19,577 nt of DNA from Kiritimatiellia bacterium (GTDB lineage Bacteria; Verrucomicrobiota; Kiritimatiellia; RFP12; UBA1067): contig JAKSOY010000065.1 of assembly GCA_024405255.1 (NCBI GenBank), positions 1 through 19,577 of the forward strand, given 5' to 3'. A program made the position numbers and the translations under genes. The notes below the pieces were generated by a model. That model worked only from the letters and a program-made list of their open reading frames with translations. It had not been told where the DNA came from and ran no database searches. This document shows positions 7,510-15,243 of this stretch, one piece after another (the first letter of the stretch is position 1; each line of letters starts with the position of its first letter).

Positions 7510-8892
7510 ATGATGGAACGTAGAAAGTTTGTGAAGTTGGGTCTGATGGCTGCGGCGGTGCCGACCATCGTGCCGCGCCACGTGCTGGGCGGTGAAGGCT
7601 ATACGGCGCCGAGCGGACGCATCACGCTGGGCGGTGTGGGCATTGGCGGCGTGGGCCACGGGCAGATCCAAGGGCTCGCGAAGGCGGGGTTCCAGGTTGA
7701 GGCGCTGTGCGATGTCGACGATGTGCACGGCAAGAAGACGTACGACAAGTTCCCGCAGGCGCGGCGTTATCGCGACTTCCGCGACCTTCTGGCGAAGGAA
7801 GGCGACAAGATCGATGCCGTCTATTGCGGCACGCCCGACCACACGCATGCGTTCGTGACGCTGGCCGCGCTGCGGGCGAAGAAGCACGTGTGCTGCGTGA
7901 AGCCGCTCACGCGTTCGATGGAAGAATGCTATCTCGTTGTGGAAGAGGCGAAGAAGGCGGGTGTGGCGACGCAGGTGACGGCGACCCCGTGCACGAACGA
8001 CGCCGCGTGCCGCGTGCGCGAAATCATTGCGAGCGGTATTCTCGGCGACATTGTCGAGGCCCACGCGTGGACGCGCCGTCCCGTGTGGCCGCAGGGCATG
8101 CCGAAGGCGCCGTCCTTCACGACGCCCGTGCCGAAGACGTTCGACTGGAAGCTGTGGCTCGGATCGGCGGCGGAGCGGCCTTATGCCGACAAGTGGCCTG
8201 AAGACTATCCGATTCCGCAGATGTGTCCGGAAGCCTGGAGCGGTCGCGCGGTCTACCATCCGTTCAACCATCGTGGCTGGTATGACTTCGGTGCGGGTGC
8301 GCTCGGCGATATGGGCTGCCATTGGGCGAACACGATCTACAAGGCGCTGGATCTCGGCCATCCCACGATGATTTCCGCGAGCTGCACGCGCCGCAGCGAA
8401 GTGGCGTTTCCGCTTGCGAGCGTCGTCACGTACGACTATCCGAAGCGCGGACACTTCCCCGAGATGCGTTTCTTCTGGTATGACGGACTCATCAAGCCGC
8501 CGACGCCGAAGGAACTCAACGGCGCGCCGATGCCGAAGGAAGGCGTGATGTACGTGGGCACGAAGGCGAAGATGCTCATTGCAATGGAAGGCAAGGGTGG
8601 TTGCCGCATCCTGAACGACAAGCTGCAGAAGCAGGCGGAATCGCTGCCGCGGACCCTGCCGCGCCGTGGCGACATCTGGAAGGAATGGCTGGTGGCGTGC
8701 AAGGGCGGCGAGAAGGCCGGCTGCAACTTCGACTGGGCGATGTACATCACCGAGTTCGTGTTGCTGGGCAATCTGGCGGTGCGGACAGGCGAGTCGGTGG
8801 CATTCGATCCGAAGACGCTGCATGTGACGAACAACCCGGCGGCCGATGCGCTCATCCGCCTGCCGTATTACAACGGCTGGAAACTTAAATAA
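7510..8892 (+). CDS. Gfo/Idh/MocA-family oxidoreductase with Tat-like signal
   Basis: A 460-residue NAD(P)-dependent oxidoreductase of the Gfo/Idh/MocA family, which act on sugars and cyclitols or, in some branches, as glycosidases. The N-terminus MERRKFVKLGLMAAA has twin arginines (R4, R5) plus a hydrophobic segment, suggesting Tat export of a folded, cofactor-loaded protein. The Rossmann loop GVGIGGVG is at 42-49. The usual EKP motif appears as VKP with K131. A conserved GDMGCH gives D267 and H271, in the place of the family's catalytic Asp/His. It ends about 30 residues past the usual fold in LPYYNGWKLK, a tail typical of the secreted subfamily from PVC and Bacteroidetes bacteria. Substrate is not predictable from sequence. 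It appears to be its own transcription unit, flanked upstream by an 88-nt gap and downstream by a repeat hairpin. Confidence 0.88.
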   Translation: MMERRKFVKLGLMAAAVPTIVPRHVLGGEGYTAPSGRITLGGVGIGGVGHGQIQGLAKAGFQVEALCDVDDVHGKKTYDKFPQARRYRDFRDLLAKEGDKIDAVYCGTPDHTHAFVTLAALRAKKHVCCVKPLTRSMEECYLVVEEAKKAGVATQVTATPCTNDAACRVREIIASGILGDIVEAHAWTRRPVWPQGMPKAPSFTTPVPKTFDWKLWLGSAAERPYADKWPEDYPIPQMCPEAWSGRAVYHPFNHRGWYDFGAGALGDMGCHWANTIYKALDLGHPTMISASCTRRSEVAFPLASVVTYDYPKRGHFPEMRFFWYDGLIKPPTPKELNGAPMPKEGVMYVGTKAKMLIAMEGKGGCRILNDKLQKQAESLPRTLPRRGDIWKEWLVACKGGEKAGCNFDWAMYITEFVLLGNLAVRTGESVAFDPKTLHVTNNPAADALIRLPYYNGWKLK

Positions 8893-8969
8893 TCTTCAGT
8901 CTTCAATCTTCAATCTTCAGTCTTCAACAAGACCTGAAGATTGAAGATAGGAAATTGAAGATTGAAAAT
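8892..8969. repeat. Hairpin of two opposed arrays of five heptamer repeats
   Basis: Five tandem copies of TCTTCAR (8893-8927) begin directly after the Gfo/Idh stop codon. After a short spacer come five 7-nt units of the reverse complement type (8935-8969: TGAAGAT twice, AGGAAAT, TGAAGAT, TGAAAAT). Unit by unit, the arms pair at 29 of 35 positions around an 8-nt loop (8927-8934). The transcript could form a long AU-rich hairpin that protects the 3' end or weakly terminates transcription. No T-tract follows. The base composition is unlike the flanking GC-rich genes. Confidence 0.8.
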
Positions 8970-8970
8970 T

Positions 8971-8994
8971 ACAGGGGCGCAGCTCCTGCCCTGT
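8971..8994. repeat. Short GC-rich stem-loop
   Basis: ACAGGG (8971-8976) pairs with CCCTGT (8989-8994) around a 12-nt loop, immediately after the heptamer hairpin. The following CTGTCCCA resembles CTGTCCCCA at 19432-19440 and, inverted, TGGGGACAG at 18829-18837, so it may be a remnant of the same interspersed repeat. Confidence 0.4.
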
Positions 8995-9012
8995 CCCAGC
9001 CTTTTGTCGGAT

Positions 9013-9041
9013 TTGCGTAAATGCGGAGGATATGCTAAAAT
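9013..9041 (+). promoter_or_regulatory. Sigma-70-type promoter with extended -10 for the transglutaminase-like gene
   Basis: TTGCGT (-35, 9013-9018) is followed after 17 nt by TAAAAT (-10, 9036-9041), which is preceded by TGC (extended -10, 9033-9035). The predicted transcription start, 7-8 nt further on, falls at about 9048-9049. That is only 2-3 nt before ATG 9051, so the mRNA would be leaderless or nearly so. The absence of a Shine-Dalgarno at normal spacing agrees with this. Confidence 0.6.
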
Positions 9042-9048
9042 ATCCTCC
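9025..9048. promoter_or_regulatory. Perfect palindrome overlapping the -10: candidate operator
   Basis: GGAGGATA (9025-9032) and TATCCTCC (9041-9048) are exact inverted repeats of 8 nt separated by TGCTAAAA. The palindrome encloses the extended -10 and ends at the predicted transcription start, an ideal place for a dimeric repressor. If instead the region is read through from upstream, the RNA could fold into an 8-bp hairpin just before the start codon. Confidence 0.5.
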
Positions 9049-9050
9049 CT

Positions 9051-12000
9051 ATGAAAGTTACAATTCTTGCAGTTGTGTTCTCGTTTGTTCTCGCCGGTGC
9101 CGCCGAGGTGCCGGCGATGCCGCAGTCCTGTCTGCCCGATCCGGCCGTTGTGGTGGCCGCCGCGGCGAAGGCGACAACGGCGCGTTTCCCCGATGCCGAT
9201 AGTGTGATCGTCGACGATCGCATCCATACGCAGTACGAGGCGGATGGTTCGGACATCACCTGGGACGACGAATGGATCAAGGTGCTGACGGAGAAGGGCC
9301 GTCGTTCGCTTGCGCAGGTGACGTTCGGATTCTCCGAGCGCTATGGCGATGCCGGCATCCTCAAGGTGGAGATCATCGGCACGAACGGCGTGGCGCGCAC
9401 GGTCGACTTCGCGCAGACGCTCAAGATCGCCACGGACAATTCGTCCATGGGTTCCAACATCTACGATCCGCTCGACAAGGAAGGGTCCTGTGCGGTGCCG
9501 GGTCTGCAGGTGGGCGAGATCCGCCACGTACGCACGTACCGCCGTACGCGCAAGGCCCGTATGCACGACACGTGGGCGGACATGAACTTGCTGGAGTTGA
9601 CGCGTCCGATTCTCTCGACGACGATTTCCGTCGACCAGCCTGCGGCGCGTCCGGTCGTACACGCCGTTGTGCGCAATCCCTTCGGCTCCACGGTGACGCG
9701 CGCGCCGGACGTGAAGCTCGACAACGGCCGTACGCGTCTTTCGTGGACCGCGACCGGTGTGCCGCAGGCCTTCCCCGAGCCGAGCATGCCGTCGTTCTCG
9801 CGCTGCGTGCAGGGGCTGCGTCTCTCGACGATCAAGGACTGGCCGACCGTCTCGCGCTGGTACTGGGAAATGTGCGCACCGCATCTGGCGAAGACGACGC
9901 CCGAGATGACGAACCAGGTCAACGCGCTCGTCAAGAACTGCACGACGACGGAAGCCAAGATCCGCGCGCTCTACAAGTTCGTGTCGCAGGAGGTCCGCTA
10001 CATGGGCCTCACGCTCGAAGGCGATGCGCCCGGCTACGAGCCGCACGATGTGAATCTGACGTTCGAGAACCGCTATGGCGTGTGCCGCGATAAAGCCGCG
10101 CTTTTGGCGGCGATGCTGCGCATCGCAGGCGTGAAGGCGTTCCCGGTGCTCATCCACGCGGGCGCGAAGATGGACCCCGACGTGCCGACACCGTTCTTCA
10201 ACCATGCGATCGTCGGTGTGGAACTGCCGGGGCGGAAGGACTATATGCTGATGGACCCGACGAACGAAAGCTCGAAGGATCTGTGCCCTGCCTATTTGTC
10301 CGACAAGTCGTTTCTCGTGGCGCGTCCCGAAGGCGAGAAGCTGCTCACTTCGCCCGTGACGCCCTACACGGTGAATGCGCTGAAGGTGGCGTCTGAAGGT
10401 ACGCTCGATGCCGAAGGCACGCTGCTTTTGACGACCTCGTTTGCCTTTGGCGGCATTAACGACACGGCCGTTCGGCATGGACTTGTGCGGAAGACGCCCG
10501 AAGAGCGTCGTCGCTGGTTCGAAGGCCTTCTGCGCGCGCTGGGCGTGGGGGCAGAGCTTCTCTCGCTCGAGCTGGAGCCGACGGATCTGCGCGATACCGA
10601 GACGCCCCTGACGGCGAAGACGATTGCCCGCATTCCGGAGTTCGTGTTGCGCGGCAAGACGCGCGACTCGTTCAATCTGCCGTTCTTCACGACGGTGCTG
10701 AACCTGGCGAACCGGCAGCTGGATGAGAACACGGCGCTGGCGAAGCGGCGCTTCCCCCTCGAGCTTTCCTACACGGCCGGTACCGAGGAGACGCTGCGTC
10801 TCGTCATGGGTGATTCGGTGGGTGCGGTGGCCTCCTTGCCGAAAGACCTGAACCTGACGGCCGGCGGCACGAAGGTGTCGCCGAAATACGCCTTTACGCG
10901 TACGGTTGCGTGCGAGAAGGGCGTGCTGCGCGCGTCGCGCAAGCTGGCGCTTTCGGGCGTGGACTTCACGGTGCGCGAATATGCCGATCTGCGTCTGGCG
11001 CGTGAGCTCGCCGAAACGGGCGAACGCGACACGCCGAGTTTCGCGGCGCGTGCGAATGACGACGCCAACATCCGCGTGCTGCACGACGAGACGATCGTCC
11101 ACTTCCAGTCGCCGACCGCCTGGGTGCAGACGAACATCGTGGAAAAGGAAATCCTGACCTACCAGGGCAAGAAGTCCTCAAGCGAACTCAAGTTCACCTA
11201 TGCGCCGTCGACGCGTTCGGTTCAGATCGTGTCCGCCACGGTGACGAACAAGGACGGCAAGAAGTTTTCCGTCACGCCGAAGGAAATCAACGAGATGGAC
11301 TGCGGGTGGGCCTCTTCGGCGCCGCGTTATCCGGCCTCGAAGATTCTCGTGGTGAATCTGCCGGGCGTCGAGATCGGCAGCGTCATTCGCACGGTCGTCG
11401 TGCGCACGGTGACGAAGGCGCCTACGGCCTACGCGGGGGCGTGGACATTTGGCGGACGCAGTCCGGTGGACTTCGAGCAGTACGAGTATCACGTGCCGAA
11501 CGGGATGCGCTTTGCGTCGCCGATTCAGTCGCGTACCTTCCTCAAGGCCGAAGGCCGTATCTGCAAGGTGGTGACGAATGCGACAGAACGCGTCTTCACC
11601 TGGGGGATGAAGAATCCGGCGCGCGAGCCGAACGAACCGTCGCAGCCGCCGAGTACGCGGTGGCGTCCTTCCGTGGCGGTTTCGGCGCAGGACTGGCCCT
11701 CGTACGGACGCGAACTCGTGGATGCCCTTGCGGCGGCGCGTGCGGCCGGCAGCGAGCAGGTGCGGGCGAAGGCGAAGGAGCTTGTGAAGGATTGCACGAC
11801 GCCCGAGGCGCGTCAGCTGGCGATTCGTACCTATCTTGCGCATCATCTGCGCGTGGCGGGTCCGGGCCTCTTCGAGCTGCCGTTCGACCAGGCGTTCACG
11901 GCGCCCGACACGGTGCTGGCGGAGGGCTATGGTTCCGATGCGGACCGCATGAACCTCGCCTTTGCGATGTTTGAGGCGGCGGGCTTCGATTGCTCGTACA

Positions 12001-12923
12001 TTCTGGCGGCCGACGATTCGCATGGTTTCCGCAAGCGTGAGAAGACCTGCCGTGCGCTGCCGAGCGTCGGGGCGTTTTCGTTTCTGCTGCTGCGTGCCGT
12101 GTGGCGGAGCGGCTGGATGCCGTTCTTCCGCGATGAAGAGATGTTTGTCTACGGCGGCGAGAACGAGTTCACCCCCGTGAACGCGACGGCCTGGGCCGAC
12201 GATTCCATCTACGATCCGCAGCAGGATACGTTCGGCCGCATCGCCTGCGCGAGCAACTGGATGCCGCGGACGACGGGCCACTATGTGATGAACGTGCGTG
12301 AAAACGGCGCGGTCGACTTCACGGTGACGAATGCGACCTACGGCGCGTCGGTGGGGCCGCTGCGCAAGCAGTTCCGCGAACTGCTGCCGGAAAACCGGTT
12401 GCGGTTCTACCAGCAGCTGATCGCGAACCTCGCGCAGAACGCGTCCGCGACGCGTGAACTCGAGACGGATGTGGAAGGCTATCCCTTCTCGCTCTCGTTC
12501 GCCGCGTATGCCGAGGGCTACGCCGTGGTGAAGGGCGAGACGATTTCGCTCGAGCTTCCGGCGTTTCAGGGCAACGTGTTCGGTCTGCGTGGAAGTGCGC
12601 GTCGGCGGTCGCCGATTGCGGTGGGCGGAATGAATCCGGATGAAGACGTCTTCGAGGTCGTGTTCCCGAAGGGCTACACGGAGATCGAAAGTCTGCCGCG
12701 CGGGTTTACGATTCTCAACCCCACGAAGAAAGACGAGACCTGGCTGGTGAATACGGTGACGCAGAAGGTCGTCGACGGATGTTTGCATGTGACGATCAGC
12801 CGCAAGGCCGCGCGCAAGGAAGCGACGCAGCTTGGGGCCGACTACGATGCCTATTTGAAGGATTGGAACAAGCGCGCGGCCTCGCTTGAGGCGCGTACGA
12901 TCACGGTGAGGAGGTCAAAATGA
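9051..12923 (+). CDS. Secreted tandem DUF3857-transglutaminase protein, second active site degenerate
   Basis: A 1290-residue protein with a signal peptide (residues 1-about 18). Two related halves are visible. The first has a DUF3857-like beta domain (about 50-230) and a transglutaminase-like cysteine-protease fold (about 280-410). Its triad is intact: C345 in YGVCRDKA, H385 in FFNHAIVG and D402 in MDPTNE. The second half repeats DUF3857 (about 670-840; HDETIVHFQSPTAWV, then PGVEIGSVIRTVVVR) and a transglutaminase-like region (about 900-1080). There the motif reads YGSDADRM, with D963 where the cysteine should be, so this copy cannot be a thiol enzyme. Family members are exported and poorly characterised; peptide or amide cleavage or cross-linking in the envelope is plausible for the first half. 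The stop overlaps the next ATG by 4 nt, implying coupling to the membrane coiled-coil protein. The start ATG lies next to a predicted promoter. Confidence 0.85.
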   Translation: MKVTILAVVFSFVLAGAAEVPAMPQSCLPDPAVVVAAAAKATTARFPDADSVIVDDRIHTQYEADGSDITWDDEWIKVLTEKGRRSLAQVTFGFSERYGDAGILKVEIIGTNGVARTVDFAQTLKIATDNSSMGSNIYDPLDKEGSCAVPGLQVGEIRHVRTYRRTRKARMHDTWADMNLLELTRPILSTTISVDQPAARPVVHAVVRNPFGSTVTRAPDVKLDNGRTRLSWTATGVPQAFPEPSMPSFSRCVQGLRLSTIKDWPTVSRWYWEMCAPHLAKTTPEMTNQVNALVKNCTTTEAKIRALYKFVSQEVRYMGLTLEGDAPGYEPHDVNLTFENRYGVCRDKAALLAAMLRIAGVKAFPVLIHAGAKMDPDVPTPFFNHAIVGVELPGRKDYMLMDPTNESSKDLCPAYLSDKSFLVARPEGEKLLTSPVTPYTVNALKVASEGTLDAEGTLLLTTSFAFGGINDTAVRHGLVRKTPEERRRWFEGLLRALGVGAELLSLELEPTDLRDTETPLTAKTIARIPEFVLRGKTRDSFNLPFFTTVLNLANRQLDENTALAKRRFPLELSYTAGTEETLRLVMGDSVGAVASLPKDLNLTAGGTKVSPKYAFTRTVACEKGVLRASRKLALSGVDFTVREYADLRLARELAETGERDTPSFAARANDDANIRVLHDETIVHFQSPTAWVQTNIVEKEILTYQGKKSSSELKFTYAPSTRSVQIVSATVTNKDGKKFSVTPKEINEMDCGWASSAPRYPASKILVVNLPGVEIGSVIRTVVVRTVTKAPTAYAGAWTFGGRSPVDFEQYEYHVPNGMRFASPIQSRTFLKAEGRICKVVTNATERVFTWGMKNPAREPNEPSQPPSTRWRPSVAVSAQDWPSYGRELVDALAAARAAGSEQVRAKAKELVKDCTTPEARQLAIRTYLAHHLRVAGPGLFELPFDQAFTAPDTVLAEGYGSDADRMNLAFAMFEAAGFDCSYILAADDSHGFRKREKTCRALPSVGAFSFLLLRAVWRSGWMPFFRDEEMFVYGGENEFTPVNATAWADDSIYDPQQDTFGRIACASNWMPRTTGHYVMNVRENGAVDFTVTNATYGASVGPLRKQFRELLPENRLRFYQQLIANLAQNASATRELETDVEGYPFSLSFAAYAEGYAVVKGETISLELPAFQGNVFGLRGSARRRSPIAVGGMNPDEDVFEVVFPKGYTEIESLPRGFTILNPTKKDETWLVNTVTQKVVDGCLHVTISRKAARKEATQLGADYDAYLKDWNKRAASLEARTITVRRSK

Positions 12924-14104
12924 GCACGAACGAAATGGACGACTACGAACTCTTTGGTGGCGAACCGCCGGCCCAGCCGCCTCAGCCCCCGAAGAAATAT
13001 CCCACCTCCCAGTCGGCCGGTGAAGGCGCAGCCCCTGCGCCCGATCCGTCCCGTGGTACGCGTTCGACGCTGGCCGATACGGCCGAAGCCGTGGCGCGTC
13101 GGAAGAAAGAGGCGGATCGTTCGGCGTTGATGCACGAGATCATGCTGATCGTCGGTTTCCTGCTCGTGCTGGCCGTGGGCTGGTTCATCTGGCGTGCGTA
13201 TATGGACCGCAAGGCCGAGATGGCGCGCAAGGCCCACGAGTACGAGATGCAGGAACAGGCCGCGCAGGCCGAACGCGCGAAGAAGGAACGTGCGGAAGAG
13301 CTCGCCCGCCGCGAGAAGATGCAGAAGGAGAAAGATGCGAAGGCCGCAGCGCTCAAGGCGGAACGCGAAGCCAAGCGGGCGGCCGAAGAGGCCAAGCGGG
13401 CCGCGCAGGAGAAGGCCAACAAGGCCGTCCAGCGCATCAAGGCGCTGATGGCGGCGTTTCGCGGGGCTGAAATCGACTACTTCAAGAACGCGGTGGACGC
13501 GGAGAACCCGTCCAAGGTGGGCGCGGAAGCGCTCTTCGTGTGCCTGATGCCGGGGGGCGGTTCGGGCTGCGACCTCTACGAAATCCGCACGAAGGCCGAT
13601 GGCCCGATGGAATCGGTGCTGTTGAAGGAAGACGGCAAGGCCGAATCGATCGGCCAGGAGGCGTTCTCGGCGAAACTGAAGTCGACGCCGAGTCTCATTC
13701 TGCGCGATCGCGGCCTGGATACAGGTGCGGCGCGTGCAGATGTGAAGGCGTACTTCCTTGACCCGACGCGGGGCAAGCGCGGGTTCAAGAACCTCGTGCC
13801 GTGTCCAAGTGCGGACTCGATGTTCTCGCCTGCGAAGGAGGATTTCGGTTCGCTCTATGATGCGGTTCGCTCGTTGGGATGCACGAAGACGGCGTTCAAG
13901 TACAAAGTGTCCTTCAAGGGCGGCGGTCTGGCGGATCCGGTCTTCGTGAAGGAGATGGGGCTGGACGACGAGCTGGGGCGCAGCGCGTTTCGCGATGCCG
14001 TGCGCAAGTCGCTTGAGTCCACGAGCCGCGGTCGCCAGGTAAAGGATTCCGACGTCGAGATGGTCCTGCGGAACGGCAGGGTGCTCTTCGTGCCGACCCG
14101 TTGA
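12920..14104 (+). CDS. Single-pass membrane protein with long coiled coil; unknown function
   Basis: A 394-residue protein whose ATG overlaps the preceding stop (12920-12923) and is preceded by a good GAGGAGGT ribosome binding site at about 12909-12916. Residues 1-70 are acidic, then proline-rich, and probably cytoplasmic. Residues 72-91 form one transmembrane helix (MLIVGFLLVLAVGWFIW core). Residues about 96-175 are almost entirely Ala/Glu/Lys/Arg and should form a long helix or coiled coil, reminiscent of TolA or other envelope-spanning stalks. Residues about 176-394 form a globular domain with scattered cysteines that I do not recognise. Topology (inside N-terminus, periplasmic C-terminal domain) is inferred from the basic residues before the helix. 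Overlap with the secreted transglutaminase-like gene suggests a shared envelope role. A TolA identity is not supported by anything beyond the stalk. Confidence 0.75.
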   Translation: MSTNEMDDYELFGGEPPAQPPQPPKKYPTSQSAGEGAAPAPDPSRGTRSTLADTAEAVARRKKEADRSALMHEIMLIVGFLLVLAVGWFIWRAYMDRKAEMARKAHEYEMQEQAAQAERAKKERAEELARREKMQKEKDAKAAALKAEREAKRAAEEAKRAAQEKANKAVQRIKALMAAFRGAEIDYFKNAVDAENPSKVGAEALFVCLMPGGGSGCDLYEIRTKADGPMESVLLKEDGKAESIGQEAFSAKLKSTPSLILRDRGLDTGAARADVKAYFLDPTRGKRGFKNLVPCPSADSMFSPAKEDFGSLYDAVRSLGCTKTAFKYKVSFKGGGLADPVFVKEMGLDDELGRSAFRDAVRKSLESTSRGRQVKDSDVEMVLRNGRVLFVPTR

Positions 14105-14116
14105 GGAAATGTTCCG

Positions 14117-14587
14117 ATGACGGTCGCGGAAGAGCTGGTCGAGTTGTTGAAGGCGAACGGTCTCACCTGTGCGACGGCGGAAAGCTGCACGGGCGGTGGC
14201 GTCGGGAGCGCGATCACGGCCGTGCCGGGATCGAGTGCGGTGTTCGCGGGTGGCATCATCAGCTATGCGAACGACGTGAAAGAGCGCGTGCTGGGCGTGC
14301 CGGCTGAAACGCTCGCCACGGTCGGTGCCGTGTCGAGCGAAACGGCGGCGCAGATGGCGAAGGGCGCGCGCGAGCTGCTGCGCGTCGATCTGGCCGTTTC
14401 GCTGACGGGCATTGCGGGTCCGGACGGCGGTAGCGCGGAAAAGCCCGTGGGTCTCGTCTGGTTCGGGCTGGCGACGCCTTCGGGCGTACGCACCGAGAAG
14501 GCGATCTTCCGCGGGGATCGGGCCCGTGTCCGCGCGCAGGCCGTCACGCATGCCCTTGGCATGCTGATGGTTGCCGCGATGGCATGA
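14117..14587 (+). CDS. pncC: CinA C-terminal domain protein / nicotinamide-nucleotide amidohydrolase
   Basis: A 156-residue stand-alone CinA C-terminal domain, the PncC type. Characterised members hydrolyse nicotinamide mononucleotide to nicotinate mononucleotide and ammonia in pyridine nucleotide recycling, in the cytoplasm. The conserved ATAESCTGG is at 19-27, with S23 in the position of the catalytic serine. It is followed by GGIISYAN, and then GIAGPDGGSAEKPVGLVWFG, the family's second signature. The length matches E. coli PncC (about 165), and the N-terminal CinA/MocF-like domain is absent, as in other short forms. A ribosome binding site (GAGGAAA, 14103-14109) overlaps the preceding stop. 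It sits 12 nt after the coiled-coil gene and 18 nt before the phosphodiesterase gene, so it is probably a housekeeping passenger of the operon. Confidence 0.92.
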   Translation: MTVAEELVELLKANGLTCATAESCTGGGVGSAITAVPGSSAVFAGGIISYANDVKERVLGVPAETLATVGAVSSETAAQMAKGARELLRVDLAVSLTGIAGPDGGSAEKPVGLVWFGLATPSGVRTEKAIFRGDRARVRAQAVTHALGMLMVAAMA

Positions 14588-14605
14588 ATGGGAAGGAAGA
14601 CCGGA

Positions 14606-15121
14606 ATGAGGCTTTTGTTTATCAGCGACATCCACGGGGTGCCGTCCACATTGGAGCAGGCGTTGGCGAAAGGCGCCGAATTGGGGTACGACAAAATCGT
14701 GCTGTTGGGGGATCTGCTCTATCATGGTCCGCGCAATGGCGTGCCGAGCTTCTACGATCCCGTCAAGGTGGCGTCGATCCTCAACGGACTCAAGGACAAG
14801 ATCGTTGCGGTTCGCGGCAACTGCGACGCCGAAGTCGACCAGTTGATGTTCGAGTTTCCGATGATGAGCGACTATGCGATTCTTGAAACGGAGACGGAAA
14901 CGTTCTTCCTGACGCATGGACATCTCTGGAACGAATGGAAGCTGCCGCCGGTGGGAATCGGTACCGTACTCGCGCACGGCCACACGCACGTGCCTGAATT
15001 GAAGAAGCTCGAATGCGGGCTCACCATTTTCAATCCGGGTTCCGTGTCCCTGCCCAAGGGCGGTTCGTCGCGTTCCCTCGGCTACTTCGACGGAACCACG
15101 CTGAAGTGCCTCGACTTTTGA
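14606..15121 (+). CDS. yfcE: YfcE-type metallophosphodiesterase
   Basis: A 171-residue calcineurin-like phosphoesterase of the YfcE/MJ0936 family, which hydrolyses phosphodiester model substrates with two metal ions; the natural substrate is generally unknown. The metal ligand motifs are all present: DIHG (D8, H10), GDLLYHGPRN (D36, H40), RGNCD (N72), THGH (H104), and GHTH (H126, H128), followed by NPGSVSLPKG near the C-terminus. Length is close to E. coli YfcE (184). I chose ATG 14606 because GGAAGGA (14591-14597) sits 8 nt before it and the protein then starts directly with the first beta strand (MRLLFISDIHG). ATG 14588, directly after the pncC stop, would add six residues. It is the last gene of its cluster; a 122-nt gap with a promoter follows. 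Confidence 0.92.
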   Translation: MRLLFISDIHGVPSTLEQALAKGAELGYDKIVLLGDLLYHGPRNGVPSFYDPVKVASILNGLKDKIVAVRGNCDAEVDQLMFEFPMMSDYAILETETETFFLTHGHLWNEWKLPPVGIGTVLAHGHTHVPELKKLECGLTIFNPGSVSLPKGGSSRSLGYFDGTTLKCLDF

Positions 15122-15153
15122 GTCCCGACGTGCGTGATGTGATGATTAAACTT

Positions 15154-15182
15154 TAGACAGATGACGCGATTTATACTATAAT
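15154..15182 (+). promoter_or_regulatory. Near-consensus sigma-70-type promoter for the fucO-rhamnosidase unit
   Basis: TAGACA (15154-15159, one mismatch to TTGACA) and a perfect TATAAT (15177-15182) are separated by 17 nt. The predicted start is at about 15189-15190, giving a 5' untranslated region of some 54 nt that contains a hairpin. This is the best promoter match in the window. Confidence 0.75.
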
Positions 15183-15196
15183 ACTCTCTTGTAACA

Positions 15197-15213
15197 CCCC
15201 GTTTAGGACGGGG
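15197..15213 (+). promoter_or_regulatory. 5'-UTR stem-loop
   Basis: CCCCGT (15197-15202) and ACGGGG (15208-15213) form a 6-bp GC-rich stem with a TTAGG loop. It lies only about 7 nt from the predicted 5' end of the mRNA. It is followed by an A-rich unpaired stretch and a weak GAGAGAG ribosome binding site (15232-15238). A stem at the extreme 5' end could stabilise the mRNA. No T-tract follows, so it is not an attenuator of the usual kind. Confidence 0.5.
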
Positions 15214-15243
15214 CAACAAAAAACAAGAAACGAGAGAGACTGT

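Noticed and set aside
4335..7568. 1077-codon open frame on the - strand opposite the HzsA-SUMF1 gene
   Set aside because: The + strand protein has a signal peptide, haem motifs and a SUMF1 domain. The antisense product is His/Arg-rich without recognisable domains.
6838..8823. 661-codon - strand open frame opposite the Gfo/Idh gene
   Set aside because: Shadow frame spanning two genes and an intergenic promoter region; no motifs.
8892..8969. Heptamer array considered as a CRISPR
   Set aside because: Units are 7 nt, contiguous without spacers and occur in opposed orientation; no cas gene nearby.
8910..11102. 730-codon - strand open frame opposite the first half of the transglutaminase-like gene
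   Set aside because: Starts inside the opposite gene and runs into the heptamer repeat; composition typical of a GC-driven antisense frame.
12851..14989. 712-codon - strand open frame opposite the coiled-coil, pncC and yfcE genes
   Set aside because: Spans three clearly identified + strand genes and has no motif support.
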